A stretch of 5,753 nt of DNA from Pseudomonadota bacterium (GTDB lineage: Bacteria; Pseudomonadota; Gammaproteobacteria; Burkholderiales; Thiobacillaceae): contig JAJZRT010000273.1 of NCBI GenBank assembly GCA_021802595.1, positions 1 to 5,753 on the forward strand. The letters are read 5' to 3'. Shown here piece by piece: positions 5,659 to 5,753 of this stretch (position 1 is its first letter; every line of letters starts with the position of its first letter). Under the pieces are notes generated by a model, which was not told the origin of the DNA, made no database searches, and saw nothing but the letters and a program-made list of their open reading frames with translations. A program made the position numbers and the translations under genes.

Positions 5659-5753
5659 TCATGGGTTCAGGTCGCGGGCGGGTAAGCGCAGCGACACGGA
5701 CGAGACGGGACAGGATGGAATTGAGGTCGAAGCGGCGATTGAAACGATATTGA
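5615..5753 (-). mobile_element. IS1595-family insertion sequence, one end (continues past right edge)
   Basis: The transposase C-terminus on the minus strand shows that the element's 3' end lies just left of 5633. The exact boundary is not visible, since the other end is outside the window and terminal repeats cannot be compared. A GGG at 5615-5617 is a plausible terminus because ends of this family often begin with G-runs, but any point between about 5613 and 5632 would fit. The element interrupts the methyltransferase gene. Confidence 0.6.
5633..5753 (-). CDS. IS1595-family transposase, C-terminal end (partial)
   Basis: The last 39 residues of a transposase enter from the right edge and stop at TAA (5635-5633). 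The segment QYRFNRRFDL, then SILSRLVRVAALTRPRPEP and a final IRLAEVGG, matches the typical ending of IS1595-family DDE transposases (aromatic-x-FNRRF, a helix with RL, then a short RLAE tail). The catalytic residues lie outside the window, so whether the element is intact or active cannot be judged. The stop lies about 18 nt from the suggested element end, as is usual for compact insertion sequences. Confidence 0.8.
   Translation of the reverse strand, partial: QYRFNRRFDLNSILSRLVRVAALTRPRPEPMIRLAEVGG

Overview
The window looks like a metal-resistance island from a GC-rich, Gram-negative proteobacterium. The evidence is a lipoprotein outer-membrane channel, a periplasmic adaptor and an inner-membrane RND pump, which together need a double-membrane envelope. 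Protein style and the heavy-metal context suggest a beta- or gammaproteobacterium of a metal-rich habitat, but this is inference. No rRNA, tRNA or CRISPR array is visible.

Left unit (minus strand, 4604 down to 1, running off the left edge). A CadC-like ArsR/SmtB repressor (4224-4604) is followed by a 395-residue protein (3040-4227). That protein carries an MtrA-like corrinoid-methyltransferase domain, a DUF4346-type C-terminal domain and several cysteine clusters. Next come a TolC/CusC-type outer-membrane factor (1585-3012), a short HlyD/CusB-like adaptor (515-1588) and the N-terminal third or less of a CusA/CzcA-type RND pump (1-518). Regulator and MtrA-like gene, channel and adaptor, and adaptor and pump each overlap by 4 nt (GTGA or ATGA). 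The only gap is 27 nt, with no visible terminator, so this reads as one five-gene operon. The repressor's four cysteines match the Cd/Pb/Zn site of CadC, which suggests a soft divalent metal as inducer and perhaps as pump substrate.

Centre (4605-4897). This is a 293-nt divergent promoter region. Each side has a recognisable promoter with a dyad lying over its -10 region: TATCATT-N14-AATGATA on the left and CTCATGATATGAG on the right. No gene is seen in it.

Right unit (plus strand). A second, dissimilar ArsR repressor (4898-5272) is followed by a small single-span membrane protein with a SHOCT tail (5272-5505). After that comes the first ~35 codons of what looks like a SAM-dependent methyltransferase gene (5524-5658). 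This gene is cut short where the C-terminal end of an IS1595-family transposase (minus strand, 5633 to beyond 5753) enters, so an insertion sequence has broken the right unit.

The most unusual part is the MtrA-like gene inserted between a metal-sensing repressor and a tripartite metal pump in a bacterium with no other Mtr subunits in view. Together with the broken methyltransferase on the other side, it raises the untested possibility that methyl-group chemistry or corrinoid handling is part of this metal-response locus.
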